Source: Sistotremastrum niveocremeum HHB9708 | Taxonomy: Eukaryota > Basidiomycota > Agaricomycetes > Sistotremastrales > Sistotremastraceae | Assembly: GCA_001630475.1 (NCBI GenBank) | Contig: KV419419.1 | Span: 404,436 to 468,435, forward strand | DNA: 64,000 bases | Direction: 5' to 3' | Translations under genes and position numbers: made by a program | Part shown: positions 1 through 11,300 of the stretch, piece by piece | Layout of the letters: every line of letters begins with the position of its first letter | Numbering within the stretch: the first letter of the stretch is position 1 | Notes under the pieces: model-generated | Seen by the model: the letters and a program-made list of their open reading frames with translations, nothing else | Databases searched by the model: none | Told to the model about the DNA's origin: nothing

Positions 1-110
1 TTGCCGGTCGAGCATTTTTGGTGCGACCGGCGACCGATATCGGTCTCCGGTCATGACCGCAGGTTGCCGGTCCGGTCTCGGTCCAGTGACCGGACCTCGG
101 AACCCTATGC
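1..110. repeat. CCGGTC-rich degenerate short repeat
   Basis: The first 110 bases are built from imperfect, often palindromic CCGGT/GACCGG units. They end where the left arm of the inverted duplication begins, so they mark its outer flank. No coding sense is seen. The repeat may continue beyond the window edge. Confidence 0.5.
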
Positions 111-2922
111 ATGACTCCTTCTCCTGCCTTAGAGAGTGAATTGACCTCAGATCGCCTTCTCGAAAAATGGCTGAGATATATGGCTATAACCAGGTAACTC
201 AGAATACAGCGATGATGATATCAGGCGCGTCGGTGATCCAGCTGATCCAATTACATAATTGACCCAACACTGCATCGACGCGTCACGTAACGCGCCTCTT
301 TTAGTAGCGAACGTTCAAGTCAAGCCCACACAAGGCCTAAGGATATGGGCATTCTTGCACTACCAGCAGAATTGTCACTTGAATGTCTTGAAGGACTTAG
401 CATCCAAGACGTGATAAACGTTGCACAGGTATGTTCGCAGCGTCCCACCGGGACTTGTTCCTTAGTCAATGATCTCCCACATTTTCCTAGACGTGCTCCA
501 GACTCAGATCTCTCGTTCTGTCGAATCGGCTCGCTCTCTTAAATACCTCCAACAGCCACGCGATTGCTGCACCGAGAGGATCCGCTATCGCCGACCTATC
601 GTCTCAATGTCTCTATAAAATTGCTTTAAAGTCGGCAGCCGTATCGAAACGTCTCCACTCAGGCTCCCCCCAAAAACGCCTGGTCTCCACCAAGCAATCT
701 TTTTATGATATGTCGTCTCTTTCACTCAATCCGCCCTGGCGTGATTGGTCTCCGTGGTTTTTCTTTCTTTCCGAGGACATCCTTGCCTTCCGACGAGCGA
801 GATCTGTGGTCGTGTTGAAATGCAGTCCTTGTGACTCCGCTCCTTCAACCTGGCACCGGTGGACTCAATTGGATCTCGAAGAGGAGGAGCTCTACCAAGT
901 CCGATACAGCATCTCGCAAGACGGTCATTCATTGATCGTTGCATCAGTTGCGCTCTATCCGACGCGTCTCAAGGTGGACGAGATCTGCCTTACGGACGAA
1001 AACTTTGGGATAAGAAAAACTCACCTCCGACTGCTTACGCAAGACACGGAGATGTTTTCTCTTTCCGTGGAAGATCCTTATGTTGCAATGGTCTTCACTG
1101 ACAGACAAATACTCATCATCAATTGGAGAGCGTGTGTTGGCGCTATTTACGAATTAGAAGATCCTGATCGGATCAACGATGGCCCCGTATTGGAGGGGAT
1201 CTTAGACAACGGACACGTCTTAGAGGTAGGCAATCTATATGCCATCTACACGTTGCAGACGCAGCTCAATGCTTTCAGAGTGGCAACTCGCTTGTGTTCC
1301 GCCCTGGAGAGCCTGTCGCGGTCTTCCTGTTGTTCGAATCTGGTGGTATAACATTGCATACAATCGATATTCCGTCGGATATGCCAGTCATTCAGTCATT
1401 CTCAGCGGATATCTCAGGTTGGACAATTCGCGTCCTCAGTGCTCGAAGTCAATTCACACACAACTTTCCCAACTTAAATGGCTTGGAAAAGACTTTTAGT
1501 CTTCTTGGCTTCCGGTCACGATCAGCCCTTTCGTGGATGTTTGACATCGCTACAGAAGACGTCGAGCACAATCCGGACTTTGGCGCACTCTATCAATGGA
1601 GTCGTAAAGTGATTTCATTCCGACACTCGATTGACCTTTCCACGCGATGCTCCAAGCCGCGGAGAGAATCTGTTGTACGGTCTCTAAAGATGTGCAAAGT
1701 CCGCGAGGAAAACTTTGAGTGCACCAGACGTTCCTGGATTAGTGACACGGCTTTTCAGTTCGTGCTTCCTCAAGGTCGCTTCACGATTCTCATTCCAATC
1801 TTTGAAGACGAGCATGGTCGCGGCGGCTCTTTTGTACACCTCGAACTTCCGATGTTCTTGAAGAATTCTGTCCGCCAATCCGAGTGGTGGAATACTTGTC
1901 TGTTTGACACGCCCAGTGGAAAACTCTACGTCTTTCTCCCGACGGGCATTCATGTTCTCCAATACTAGTACTACTAACAGCTATATTTCAACTCGAGCGC
2001 TTCTGTCTAGCTATGTTCTGGAGAGACTCCAGCTTTCTCTCCTTTCGAATAAATTTATTCATCCCCGAATATCACAGATCGAATTGACGTTGAAGATGGC
2101 AGGCACTCTGGACGTCGATCAGCTCCTTGCTGCCAAATGTGCAAAGCCACGGCCCATAAATTTCATATTTGAACGCCGCCTGGTCGACCGCCAGTCCGAG
2201 TTCTGCAAGGCGAAGAGGAGTGTGGATGTAGCAATATATTGTGCTTATGTAATACATTTCCACGTCTCGCTGCCAAGTCTAGCCTGGCTTCAAGTTGCCG
2301 TACTCACCTCATTTCGTCTCGGATTTGAGCAAATTCTTTTCTATAAAAATACCCGTCCTCACCGCCCTTGAAGGAGTACAGTCGCCTGGCAGTGGTTGAC
2401 AGACATGAGCTAGCGAGAGGCGTGCCCGACCCACGGTGAACGTAAGCTATCGACGAGTGTGAGACATTTGTTAGAGATATATATCCCAGTAGAGACATAC
2501 CGTGCAATGCTACGACAAGTTGACCTAATCAAAGGAGTGAGGAGCGATCCGCAGGCTACTGTTCTGCAAATCGAAATTAGGCGAAGCGCCGTCGGTGAAG
2601 AATCTGACGAAATCGTACGATCATAGTCGACATGAAACGATGTTCAGCTCGTACTTAAGTACTGCGTGTTCATAGTTATCTTTAAGGAGGTGATCCGTCT
2701 GACGCCATCAGAAAGCGTGCAGGAATGGCCTCAGATGCCGCCGAACGAACGACACATTAGATTGCAGTATATCTTCGAATATAAGACTACAATAAGAACA
2801 AAGGGTCAGAAAAGTGCCGTATACTCAGCGGAGGACCTACTTACATTCACGGTGAAATTCTGTTTGAAATAAATAATTGAGTAGCAGAATTAATCCCGTG
2901 ACTCTCAGGATATACTAGTATA
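111..2922 (+). repeat. Left arm of a 2.8 kb inverted segmental duplication
   Basis: Direct comparison with the reverse complement of 16699-19544 shows collinear homology over the whole segment, starting at ATGACTCCTTCTCCTGCC and ending at the palindrome TATACTAGTATA (2911-2922). The arm holds a complete F-box gene and about 950 bases of 3' flank. Divergence is uneven by eye: about 4% in the 5' flank, about 9% in the coding exons, about 10% just after the gene, and almost none from roughly 2500 to 2850. No transposase or target-site duplication is visible, so this looks like a segmental duplication. Confidence 0.9.
345..1968 (+). CDS. F-box protein with long C-terminal region (copy 1 of the inverted pair)
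   Basis: Exons 345-428, 491-1225 and 1279-1968 join in phase to give about 502 residues. The introns (62 and 53 nt) are GT-AG. Residues 1-45 form an F-box: LPAELSLECLEGLSIQDVIN, continuing across intron 1 as VAQTCSRLRSLVL. F-box proteins recruit substrates to SCF ubiquitin ligases through Skp1. The remaining 450 residues are rich in beta-strand-like segments (for example VVVLKCSP, YVAMVF, ILIINWRACVGAIYELEDP) and could be a propeller-like substrate platform, which is inference. The twin gene is at 17660-19309 in opposite orientation with about 85% identical residues. An alternative GT site near 1930 with a TACTAAC sequence before 1979 could give a different short C-terminus. Confidence 0.82.
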
Positions 2923-3308
2923 GTATGTTAGCGCAGAAGACAAGATATACGGGTGTATCGGACGCACTCGATAAGCTACGACGACACACCACGACATGCA
3001 CTGAAAAAACGCAATATGGGACATTCTTCGCATCTCTGGGGGACCTTCGTGTTGCGAGTTTGAAGAGGTTTATTTTGCGGTGTGAACCCTTCGATGGCCG
3101 CTTCCGAATTTCTACAAAAGCACTCAGCCAGTGTCTCGGTTTCAAAAGCGAGAGAGATACATACTCTTTCTATATGCATGATACACTCGGACACGTCCTC
3201 CATCCTTAACAAGCGTGAGCAGATGCTTCCTTTTATCTTGACCGGATTCAACGCAGCGTTCTCTCCAAGAGGTGAGCATTTATCGAAACACTGGGTTTCG
3301 CTAGAAGA
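2923..3308. other. Intergenic, nothing recognised
   Basis: This lies between the inner end of the left inverted arm and the stop of the next F-box gene. Only short overlapping open frames are present, none with a recognisable domain. Confidence 0.4.
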
Positions 3309-4682
3309 TCAAGGTCCTCCCAGCATCTGAATGGCGCGTCTTTTGACTTGAGCAAGCCTAGGTTTATCCACCTGCCGACCATCACTCTCCGGTGGGCGAC
3401 GGCAGTTCGACTGCATTGGGCGTCCCATCAACTGGAGGTATATCGATGATAACATGATTGGTATGTCGCTTTCCTTGCAGTCTTCAAGGGCTATGACGCT
3501 TGGTTCACCGCTTTCGTCGCAGAGCCGAGCGGAATATCTCTGATGCGACCCGAGTGGGTGATAGAGTGTGAATTCTTGTAGGCGAGGCAGCCAATCATGG
3601 TGCCCAGAAACTGCTTCGATGAAGGAGGAAGGAATTTTCTGCAGACTAGTTTGAATGAAGTAGAGGTGCGTGAGAGATCGGAAGAGAGGAAACGCTTCAT
3701 GGGGCATTTGCCGTTGGACGGAGCTCTGGGCCACACACAACTTGCGCAGGCGCTGGGATTGTAGACCAACAAAGGGTAGAAGGCTCGCGACATTGTCAGG
3801 AATCTCTTGCAGGAAGAGGGACTCGAGGTTCGGAAAGGATATAGACTTCAGGAACGCCCGCACGGGAAAGTCCCCTCTCAAGAAAAGACGGGAAGCTGGA
3901 CAGCGTGTATGGGATCGTTCGAAAGTCGTGGAAGAGAAGAACGGTGTGGGTAAATCAGATTCCGAATAGTGTATTGCAAGAGTCTGCAGCTCTGGCATGC
4001 GTCGTAAAAGAGGGATGTACGCTGATATCGGCGGACGACTGTCGTGCGGTACGTTCATGAGTTCAAGTATAGTGACCGAAGTATAGTTAGATGTGGGTGA
4101 GAAATTGATCATCGTTCCGCGAAGTGAGATCACTTTCGGATCTGGCACACCCTCCTGAGGAGGTGGGAACGATGGAGGGTGAACGACCGGAGCCATTGCA
4201 AGGGAGAACAAGGAGGAAGCGACATGAGGGGTTGGCGATGCATCTAGATGAACCACGATCTGCTCCGACTGGTATCCTCCCATCTTCATATTTAAGTTGT
4301 CGAGACACTCTGCATCACCATCGAAATGAAAGGATCCTATCAGGAAATTTCTTCTTGCAAAGAGCTCCAGCAGATTGATCCATTCTTTCGATTGGTACGG
4401 TTGCTGGTGCACCGGAAGGTCCGGGGCAGTTCGCAAAGCAATCGTGATGCTCAATGGGATGTCGAGGGTGCCACGCCGCTTTTGCCAGAGCTGGAACTTC
4501 TGGTAAGGGAGATAAGCACCTAGCCAAATATATGACCAGATTTTCGGGTGTCCAAAGATGATAGCACGCCATCTTTTGCATGTGACGGCCGCAACGGCTG
4601 GGAAGTTGTTGTCGTCGACAACAGCCAGATCAAAGATAGCAAGGAGCAGTTCGGTAGGAAGTGAAAACGCGGTCGGAGGCAA
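3309..4682 (-). CDS. F-box protein with leucine-rich repeats, member 1
   Basis: A single 457-codon exon. An F-box opens the protein (LPTELLLAIFDLAVVDDNNF, then TCKRWRAIIF and WSYIWL), which predicts binding to Skp1 in an SCF ligase. The rest has leucine-rich repeat character (TILELMNVP, MPELQTLAIHYSES, FPNLESLFLQEIP), the usual substrate-recognition architecture. Conserved family landmarks are SFHFDGDAECLD near residue 118 and VISLRG near residue 185. It is clearly homologous to the genes at 5286, 56007, 57959, 60166 and 62061, all on the same strand. The substrate is unknown. Confidence 0.85.
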   Translation of the reverse strand: MPPTAFSLPTELLLAIFDLAVVDDNNFPAVAAVTCKRWRAIIFGHPKIWSYIWLGAYLPYQKFQLWQKRRGTLDIPLSITIALRTAPDLPVHQQPYQSKEWINLLELFARRNFLIGSFHFDGDAECLDNLNMKMGGYQSEQIVVHLDASPTPHVASSLFSLAMAPVVHPPSFPPPQEGVPDPKVISLRGTMINFSPTSNYTSVTILELMNVPHDSRPPISAYIPLLRRMPELQTLAIHYSESDLPTPFFSSTTFERSHTRCPASRLFLRGDFPVRAFLKSISFPNLESLFLQEIPDNVASLLPFVGLQSQRLRKLCVAQSSVQRQMPHEAFPLFRSLTHLYFIQTSLQKIPSSFIEAVSGHHDWLPRLQEFTLYHPLGSHQRYSARLCDESGEPSVIALEDCKESDIPIMLSSIYLQLMGRPMQSNCRRPPESDGRQVDKPRLAQVKRRAIQMLGGP

Positions 4683-5285
4683 GCTGTGAGATACGTGCAG
4701 CGGTTGGTTTGCTTGCTATGATAGAGAAACCTTTTCTTGAGATTGATTAACAATGGTAGCAAACGCGATTTTACGCACCAAGCTCGAATTCTTGATAGAC
4801 CTCTGCGACCAGAACCTTAAACTCCGGAATGACGGCATTTATTGGCCTGGCAGTCGATGTGGAATGGATGTGGACCGCTAGCAAGGACTGATATGCTCAG
4901 CCTAGAGAAGTGCGTCAAGGTTGTAGGAGACGATGCCAGTCATCGCATTACGCAGTCGTGAGCCGGCGGCGGGGGTGGGCTGCGCAAGCGATGACACCTC
5001 GCCACAACCATGAATAAAAAAAATTACATGTAAATTATCAGAATAGCGTTGTAGTGACATAAAACATTATGGAGAGAGACTGATACAAGTCCCATTACAC
5101 AAAGCAATAACGGATGGACTCTTGCCCACGGGAGGGTTTGCATAGACTGACAACAAGATGTTGATTCCTCGATAACAAAGCTTACGAGACGCGATGAAGT
5201 AGAAATTTAGATCTCGGGTATTCAACTGACTGGAGACCGACGCATGGACGCATGTAGACGATGCGTTATTGGTAGGGACATCCAG
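4683..5285. other. Intergenic between tandem F-box genes
   Basis: About 600 bases with no supported gene. It should contain the promoter of the gene at 3309-4682 and the 3' end of the gene at 5286-6686. No repeat or RNA gene was recognised. Confidence 0.4.
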
Positions 5286-6686
5286 TCAGCTCACGTCGGA
5301 GTATGTTTTTGGCCTCCTATGGAAGAGCTTGCGGAGAAGAGCAGCGGGATGCAACAGAGAGGACGACAGACGGCTGATGATCGTAGGATCAGGCTCTTCC
5401 TTGGGTGTTCGAGGGTGGCGACAACGCAATATCGGGCGATCCATGTACAAAGCGCGAGTCTGGGCAAAGATAGACTCGACGTCACACTCTCCCGATGTTG
5501 AGATGATATAAGGCTCCTTCATTTGATAGCGCATATCTGCAGAGAAGGTCTCCATTATGCCCGAGGAATGATAGAGGTTGATTTCTTGCAAGTCAGGTAT
5601 TTTCGCCCGGTCGTAAAACAGCCATGCGACGAAGGACGGAGGGATGGCATCCAAGTTCGTCTCGATGAGGTCGATGTGATGAAGCCAAGAAGCTGGATGG
5701 AATGCATGCCGAATGTCAGGATGCATGAAATTGCAGTTCGAGAGGCATATTCGGCGGAAATTGTAGGACATTCGATGAGCTGCATATATGATAGGGGTGA
5801 GGTCATGGGGATAGTGATCAAGGACCATAGATTCTAGATTTGAGAAGGAGATTTCTCGCATGAAGAGTTCCATCGGCCAGCATCCGGATAGATGAAGTCG
5901 ACGAACAGGGGATCTGGTCGATAGTGGAGACATATGAGGTAACATCGGATAAGATGTGTCGTCGAGTACACCGGCCGAGTGTCCGATGGCCAAAGTATGG
6001 AGACTGTCGAGGCGACCTAGAAATCGCGCCAGCCCTCGCAAGGATGGGAGAGCTCCTGGTGGGACATCCAGGAGTTCAAGAGTTGTTAATTGTGTGAGGC
6101 AGTCCTGAGCTGACAAATTCAGACGTGCTCCGCGAAGTGACAGAATCCTTGGAAGATGGAGGTGAGACGTAGGGGGAGGAATTTCCGGAGGCCATGTAGG
6201 CTCTGATAGCCCACAGTACCATGAAGAACTTTCTGGCGATACTTGCCCAAAATGGAGCGCGATCTGTTCGCACCAGAATCCGCCCATTTGATAGTCCAAG
6301 GACTCAAGGCATTCGGGATCTCCGTCGAAATGAAAGGACTCGATTGCGAAGTCGCGACGCGATAAGATTTCCAGCATTCCGATCCATTCTTTCATCTGAA
6401 CAGGATGACCACGAGATTGCGAGGCCCGTAGAATCCGTCCGGGTATAGATATTGTGATCCTTCGCGCAACCTGAAGCCCTCCCAACCTCTGCGTCCAGAG
6501 TTTGAATTTCTGCATAGGATAATATGAGCTAAGCCAGATGTTCGCCCAAAGTATTCGTTCGCTCAGCGCGAGGGAACGCCATCGTCTGCACAGAACAGCT
6601 GCGATCGCAGGAAAGTTGTCATCTTCATATGCAGCATAATGAAAGATGGGTATCAGCAGTTCGGTGGGAAGTTTCGATAGGATCAT
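5286..6686 (-). CDS. F-box protein with leucine-rich repeats, member 2
   Basis: A single 466-codon exon. The F-box starts at residue 6 (LPTELLIPIFHYAAYEDDNF, then LCRRWRSLAL and WANIWL). The same landmarks as the neighbour follow: SFHFDGDPECLESLDYQMGG, ILSLRGARLNL, LTTLELLDVP and FSNLESMVLDHYP. The C-terminus is basic (LLRKLFHRRPK). Order, spacing and strand match the gene at 3309-4682, so the two are tandem duplicates, but they are strongly diverged, which implies an old duplication. It is predicted to be a substrate adaptor of an SCF ubiquitin ligase. Confidence 0.85.
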   Translation of the reverse strand: MILSKLPTELLIPIFHYAAYEDDNFPAIAAVLCRRWRSLALSERILWANIWLSSYYPMQKFKLWTQRLGGLQVARRITISIPGRILRASQSRGHPVQMKEWIGMLEILSRRDFAIESFHFDGDPECLESLDYQMGGFWCEQIALHFGQVSPESSSWYCGLSEPTWPPEIPPPTSHLHLPRILSLRGARLNLSAQDCLTQLTTLELLDVPPGALPSLRGLARFLGRLDSLHTLAIGHSAGVLDDTSYPMLPHMSPLSTRSPVRRLHLSGCWPMELFMREISFSNLESMVLDHYPHDLTPIIYAAHRMSYNFRRICLSNCNFMHPDIRHAFHPASWLHHIDLIETNLDAIPPSFVAWLFYDRAKIPDLQEINLYHSSGIMETFSADMRYQMKEPYIISTSGECDVESIFAQTRALYMDRPILRCRHPRTPKEEPDPTIISRLSSSLLHPAALLRKLFHRRPKTYSDVS

Positions 6687-8333
6687 GCAGGATGACTCTG
6701 GGGAGGATTCAATCTAGAGATTTGATTCCCACCGTGAGACGTCCTGCTAGCTTTTTTGTATTGCAAAATGCTCACTTTCGGGTCAGATCTTCGACCTTCG
6801 CCATTCTCAAGGTCTCTGGGAAAAAATAAGGAGGATGCATCGTCTCGTGGAGATCTGAAGTGAGGTATCTGGCAGGTTGCGAGATTCCTGAAGCTCATCC
6901 TGAAAGCGAAAAAGCCTTCCTTAATCCAATTTATCCATAGAGGCTTGGAATTTGACTCACAAGCACGCAGAAATGCGACACAGCTTCAGCTGTGCTTAGA
7001 AGATTTACATATACAAGTCCAGTTGTCTCTCGTTGACTTGCAGGGCAATGAGCTCACAGCATCGGAGAATCCCGACTAACCTCTTCGCTTTCGCACTCAA
7101 AGAGGCCACCCTTTTTGACAAATGTTATACTAGCCAAAGACAATCCAGCTCGACAGAACAGTATCCTTCGTAAACATGGAATGGGATCATCGATTTCGTG
7201 CTCGGTTGGCTTCTGCTTATGCCCAATGTCTTGAATGCATGCCACCATAAAGACCCGTTCAGGCAATCCACCAATAAACTGCATTACTTGTGGCTCGTTC
7301 AAAACGGCCTAGCCGTCAACTTCACCTAGATTCGTCAACGATGCCTCCGTTCTATGCATTGTACATGTACGTGAGTGGAAAAGAAAATCTGGGATAATCC
7401 GCTTGTTATGTTTCCATTTCTGAATGCTCTCTCAGTCCTATGCTCACGGCAGATGATTTGACGACAAGACTATGCTCACGTTTCGTGGCTTTTCTAAATC
7501 CTGTGCTCTATTCTGGCATTCAACAAGGGCTTCTGATAACCTTGGACTTCCGCTCAATACGCGTTTCTCTGCACTGTCACTCAGTTGGGATCGAGCACCC
7601 AAATTTGCAAGACCTTCATTCTGTATGCGACCGAGACACAGTACTCGGCTGGATCATCGACCGGTCTCGCCAGAATTGCGTGACTTTCGCTGTGCATATG
7701 GGTTCACCTTTCGGGCAACTCGGTCGTACCGCTTCAGCGCTTGCCTGAAAGACACGGATTCGGAAATCAGTCTCTTGAACAGACAAGTACTAAACTATCA
7801 GACAACTTGTCAGTCTATCACGATGCATCTATGGACCAGGAGGTAACCATAAACTTGCCTGGCCTGCCCGACAACCCTCTGAATATATATGTAGAACAGA
7901 ATCCGCAGCCTGTCAGAGGCAGTCTCCCATCTGAAAGTCCGTTCTGTGTTCCATTAATAGCACTGGTCAATTCGAGAAAGTCACCTAGACTCAGATCTGG
8001 GCCGTTACTGCGATTTGCGTGAGCCTCGGCGAGCGCGTTATTTGCTCCTGTTTTGTCTCCGCCAAACCGGCAATTGTGCTCAGCCATAGCACCGAGATCA
8101 GCGCTCCAGGGTAGCAACGCTGCAACTACCTGATGCTCTCTTGTTTCGCCAGCTGAGCTATACATTGTCGGGGACAAGCACCGAGAATTCATTACGTGGG
8201 CGCTGCGAGGTTGCAGTACTCGGTCTGACTCCGCAATACTCCGCTGCCCAGACAGTTTTCCTTCGAACACGTACTTGAATATCATCTCTGCATCAACTTC
8301 ATTCCCCAACTACCCCGGAACTCGACAGGAGAC
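6687..8333. other. Intergenic, no supported gene
   Basis: This 1.6 kb lies between an F-box gene and the kinase gene that start away from each other. It has several open frames of 60-163 codons, the longest on the minus strand at 7818-8309 and ending 25 bases before the kinase start. None has a recognisable domain or convincing splice pattern. It presumably contains both promoters. Confidence 0.4.
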
Positions 8334-11300
8334 ATGGCTTCTGATACAAAATCTCCAATCGCGGTTGTGGCAGCGGCTCCTCAGCCGGGCAATAGTCTGG
8401 TCACATCTCCAACCACATCGACCGCGATCCAGAGTCCTTGGTGGAGGGAGAAGAAAATGAAGAGGCCTTGGGAGGATAAACCGAAGTATGTACTCAGATC
8501 CTCTTCTTATTACGTTCAACTAACTTTCTCGCAGACGCAAGAAGACAGTTCCTACCGAGCAAGCCGAAGGGCTCGCAAGGACCAGAACTGCAGTCGCACG
8601 AGCGGCCAAATCTGTTCTCGGAGCTGCGTTGCAGCTAACGCATGAAGCTCTATACATTTCCGTGGACGTGCTTGAGCTAGCACCAGTGCCAGGTTTAGCA
8701 GAAGTCGCACGGACATTACTGAATATCTGGGACGCGGTGATAGAAGCAGAGGTGGGGTCTCTATTCTCATTTGTGGAAATCATGTTCACTTACCCAGAAT
8801 ACAGACAAATCGCATGATGCTCTTAACTTTGACCCAGCGTTGTGCCAACATCCTGGTCGCAGTCCGAGAAGAGATCAGATTAGCAGGAGATGAGGTATCC
8901 GACGTATTACAGGATCCTATCACGAAGCTCGCGGAGTGCGTTATCACTATCATAATCCGAGCCCGCCCTCATGTTATCGCTCAGATCCTTTACGCTCGTC
9001 GAGACAACGGTGAAAAACCAGGTCGGAAAGCCGTTTTTGAAGCGGTATCTTCAGCGAGATGATGACATGGTCCGTATTCAAATCTGTAATACCACGCTGA
9101 GCGATGCCGTGGGTCTCTTTGGTGTGCGTTATCATCCTATTTCCTGCCGGTTTTCCCAGTTGACCCCCGTAACAGTTATCCATACAAATACGAACTCTCA
9201 AGCAAATACAAGAATCCGACCATGACAGACGGAACGAAATTGACGAACTCAAAGGCACCCTACGTGCTGCTTCTCCACCGGCTTACTCTCCGCCCTCCCC
9301 ATCTGCGACAATCCCGCTCGAAGGAAATCTGGCGTCTTCAGATGTCCTCGCGTCTATCGTAGAGTTTCGGAAGAAGCAGGAAGAAAGGGCTCAGAATGCC
9401 GATGCCGAGGATCTCCGCCAAATTTTGCGAGCGGCGCTACGTGCAGAAGATGATGCCACTATGATTGAAGTGCTTCAAGTGGGACGGGACGAATGGCCTG
9501 ACGCTGTCAAAACTCTTCAGAGGCGGCTCGAAGAGGAGAGGGAGAAGCACAGTGATGGACGTATTAAAGGCCCGGAAGCGGAAGTCGACACGGTTCATCG
9601 AGAGTTCCTTGAAGGTGGCATCGAGTGTCTGAGGAGGATGAGTGGGAATCAACTCGAGAGTCTGCCACACTGGACTATCACCAAGTATGAGGTGAGCGCA
9701 TCGCAGCCATTAACCTTTGATGGATGGAACCTGATGAAATTGCAAGGTTGACCTGGGACCCCTCGTCGGTATCGGAACCTTTTCAGACGTTTACAAAGGA
9801 ACCTGGAAGGGAGCCACCGTGGCGATCAAAATTCTATCGCCCGCTACTCCACGAGACATCTACAAGCATGAAACCCAACTCTGGTCGGCCCTTTCTCATC
9901 AAAATATCTTACCGTTCCTAGGCGCGAGCTCAACGTGTGGCGATCCCCCATGGTTCTTGGTCTCGCCCTACATGTCACACGGTTCGCTGCCCATTTTTCT
10001 AAAGAAGGAAAGGAATGCCGTCCAGCGTTCGGTCAGCTCGCTGGTGATGATGCAAGAGATTGCCAACGGTATGGCCTACCTCCATCGGAAGGAGATATTG
10101 CACGGGGACCTCAAAGTATACCATCTCCACGTCAATGCTCGTTCCTTGCTAATTCGTTTATCTGCTACAGGGGTCAAATGTCCTGATCAACGATGATTAT
10201 CATTGCGTCATTGCTGATTTCGGTCAAAGCAAGATGAAAAGCGAAGTCTTTCGAATCAGCGGACAGACTCTGGGCGAGAGACGTAAGTCACGAACCTCCT
10301 GCAGTGTATCGGATAGATTTTGACGCCCATATAGCTGGGACTGTCCGATGGCAAGCTCCTGAGCTTCTTGCCGGTCATGGTGAATTGACACAGAAAGTAG
10401 ACGTATATGCATACGCTATACTCTGCCTTGAGGTTAGAACGTCTGAGTCAGCCACAATCTTTTACTTACGATTTTTCCTAGATTTTGTCAGAAGGCGAGG
10501 TGCCTTGGCCGGACCTCGAGAACTCCACCGTCCGCCAGCTGGTCTTAGGTGCGGACTTGTGCTTCCGTTTTCTCGCCAAATCTGACCCAATCCGCAGAGA
10601 ATCAACGTCCTCCTATCCCTAGTCTCCAGTCTCCCCTGCCACCTCTTACGCAGCTCATCGAGTCCTGTTGGGCTCACGATCCAGGTGCTAGACCCACCTT
10701 CCGGTCCATCCTAGATGCTCCGGCTTTCTTGAATACGGGTATCCCAGTTCTTCGCGATCAATCGCCCTCTCCCTTCAACCGAAGACCGTTCAATCAATTT
10801 ACTCATCCCCCTTCACCCGATCCTAAACCCGTCCCACTCCCATCCTTTGGTTCGTCGCAGAGCATCCCTGTTCCCATCCCCCTTTCCCAGGGTGCTCGAC
10901 GCGCTACTTCACCGTCCGGACTTGGACTGTCGACATCACCGCTACGTTCCGATGCTGAAGCCACCCCTCGGGCACTAAGTCCTGCTTTCAATCGGTCATC
11001 ATCGGACCCTCCTCAAACCATCAATCACGTCACCTATATTCCTCCATCATATTCGTCGTCTAGCAGCTCAAGCTCTCAGACACCTTCACGATCTTCAAGC
11101 CAGAACGATTCTCAGGACACGGACTCGAGTAGAGGATGGGATGGTGTTGGTACTCCTCCTGCCACGAAGAGTGAGCTAGTTGACATGCGACGGAACGAGC
11201 GACGATATCGAGTTCTACTCGTTCATAACTTCCATCCTTCTTGTAAGTGTCGTGCTTTGGATCTTCCTACGAAGTTATTTACTGGTTATAATTAGTGATG

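Noticed and set aside
2685-2697. AAGGAGGTGATCC, identical to the complement of the bacterial 16S rRNA 3' tail
   Set aside because: The surrounding sequence has no rRNA similarity and the genome is eukaryotic, so this is a chance match.
7818-8309. 163-codon minus-strand frame just upstream of the kinase gene
   Set aside because: No domain or paralogue; it overlaps the expected promoter of the kinase gene.
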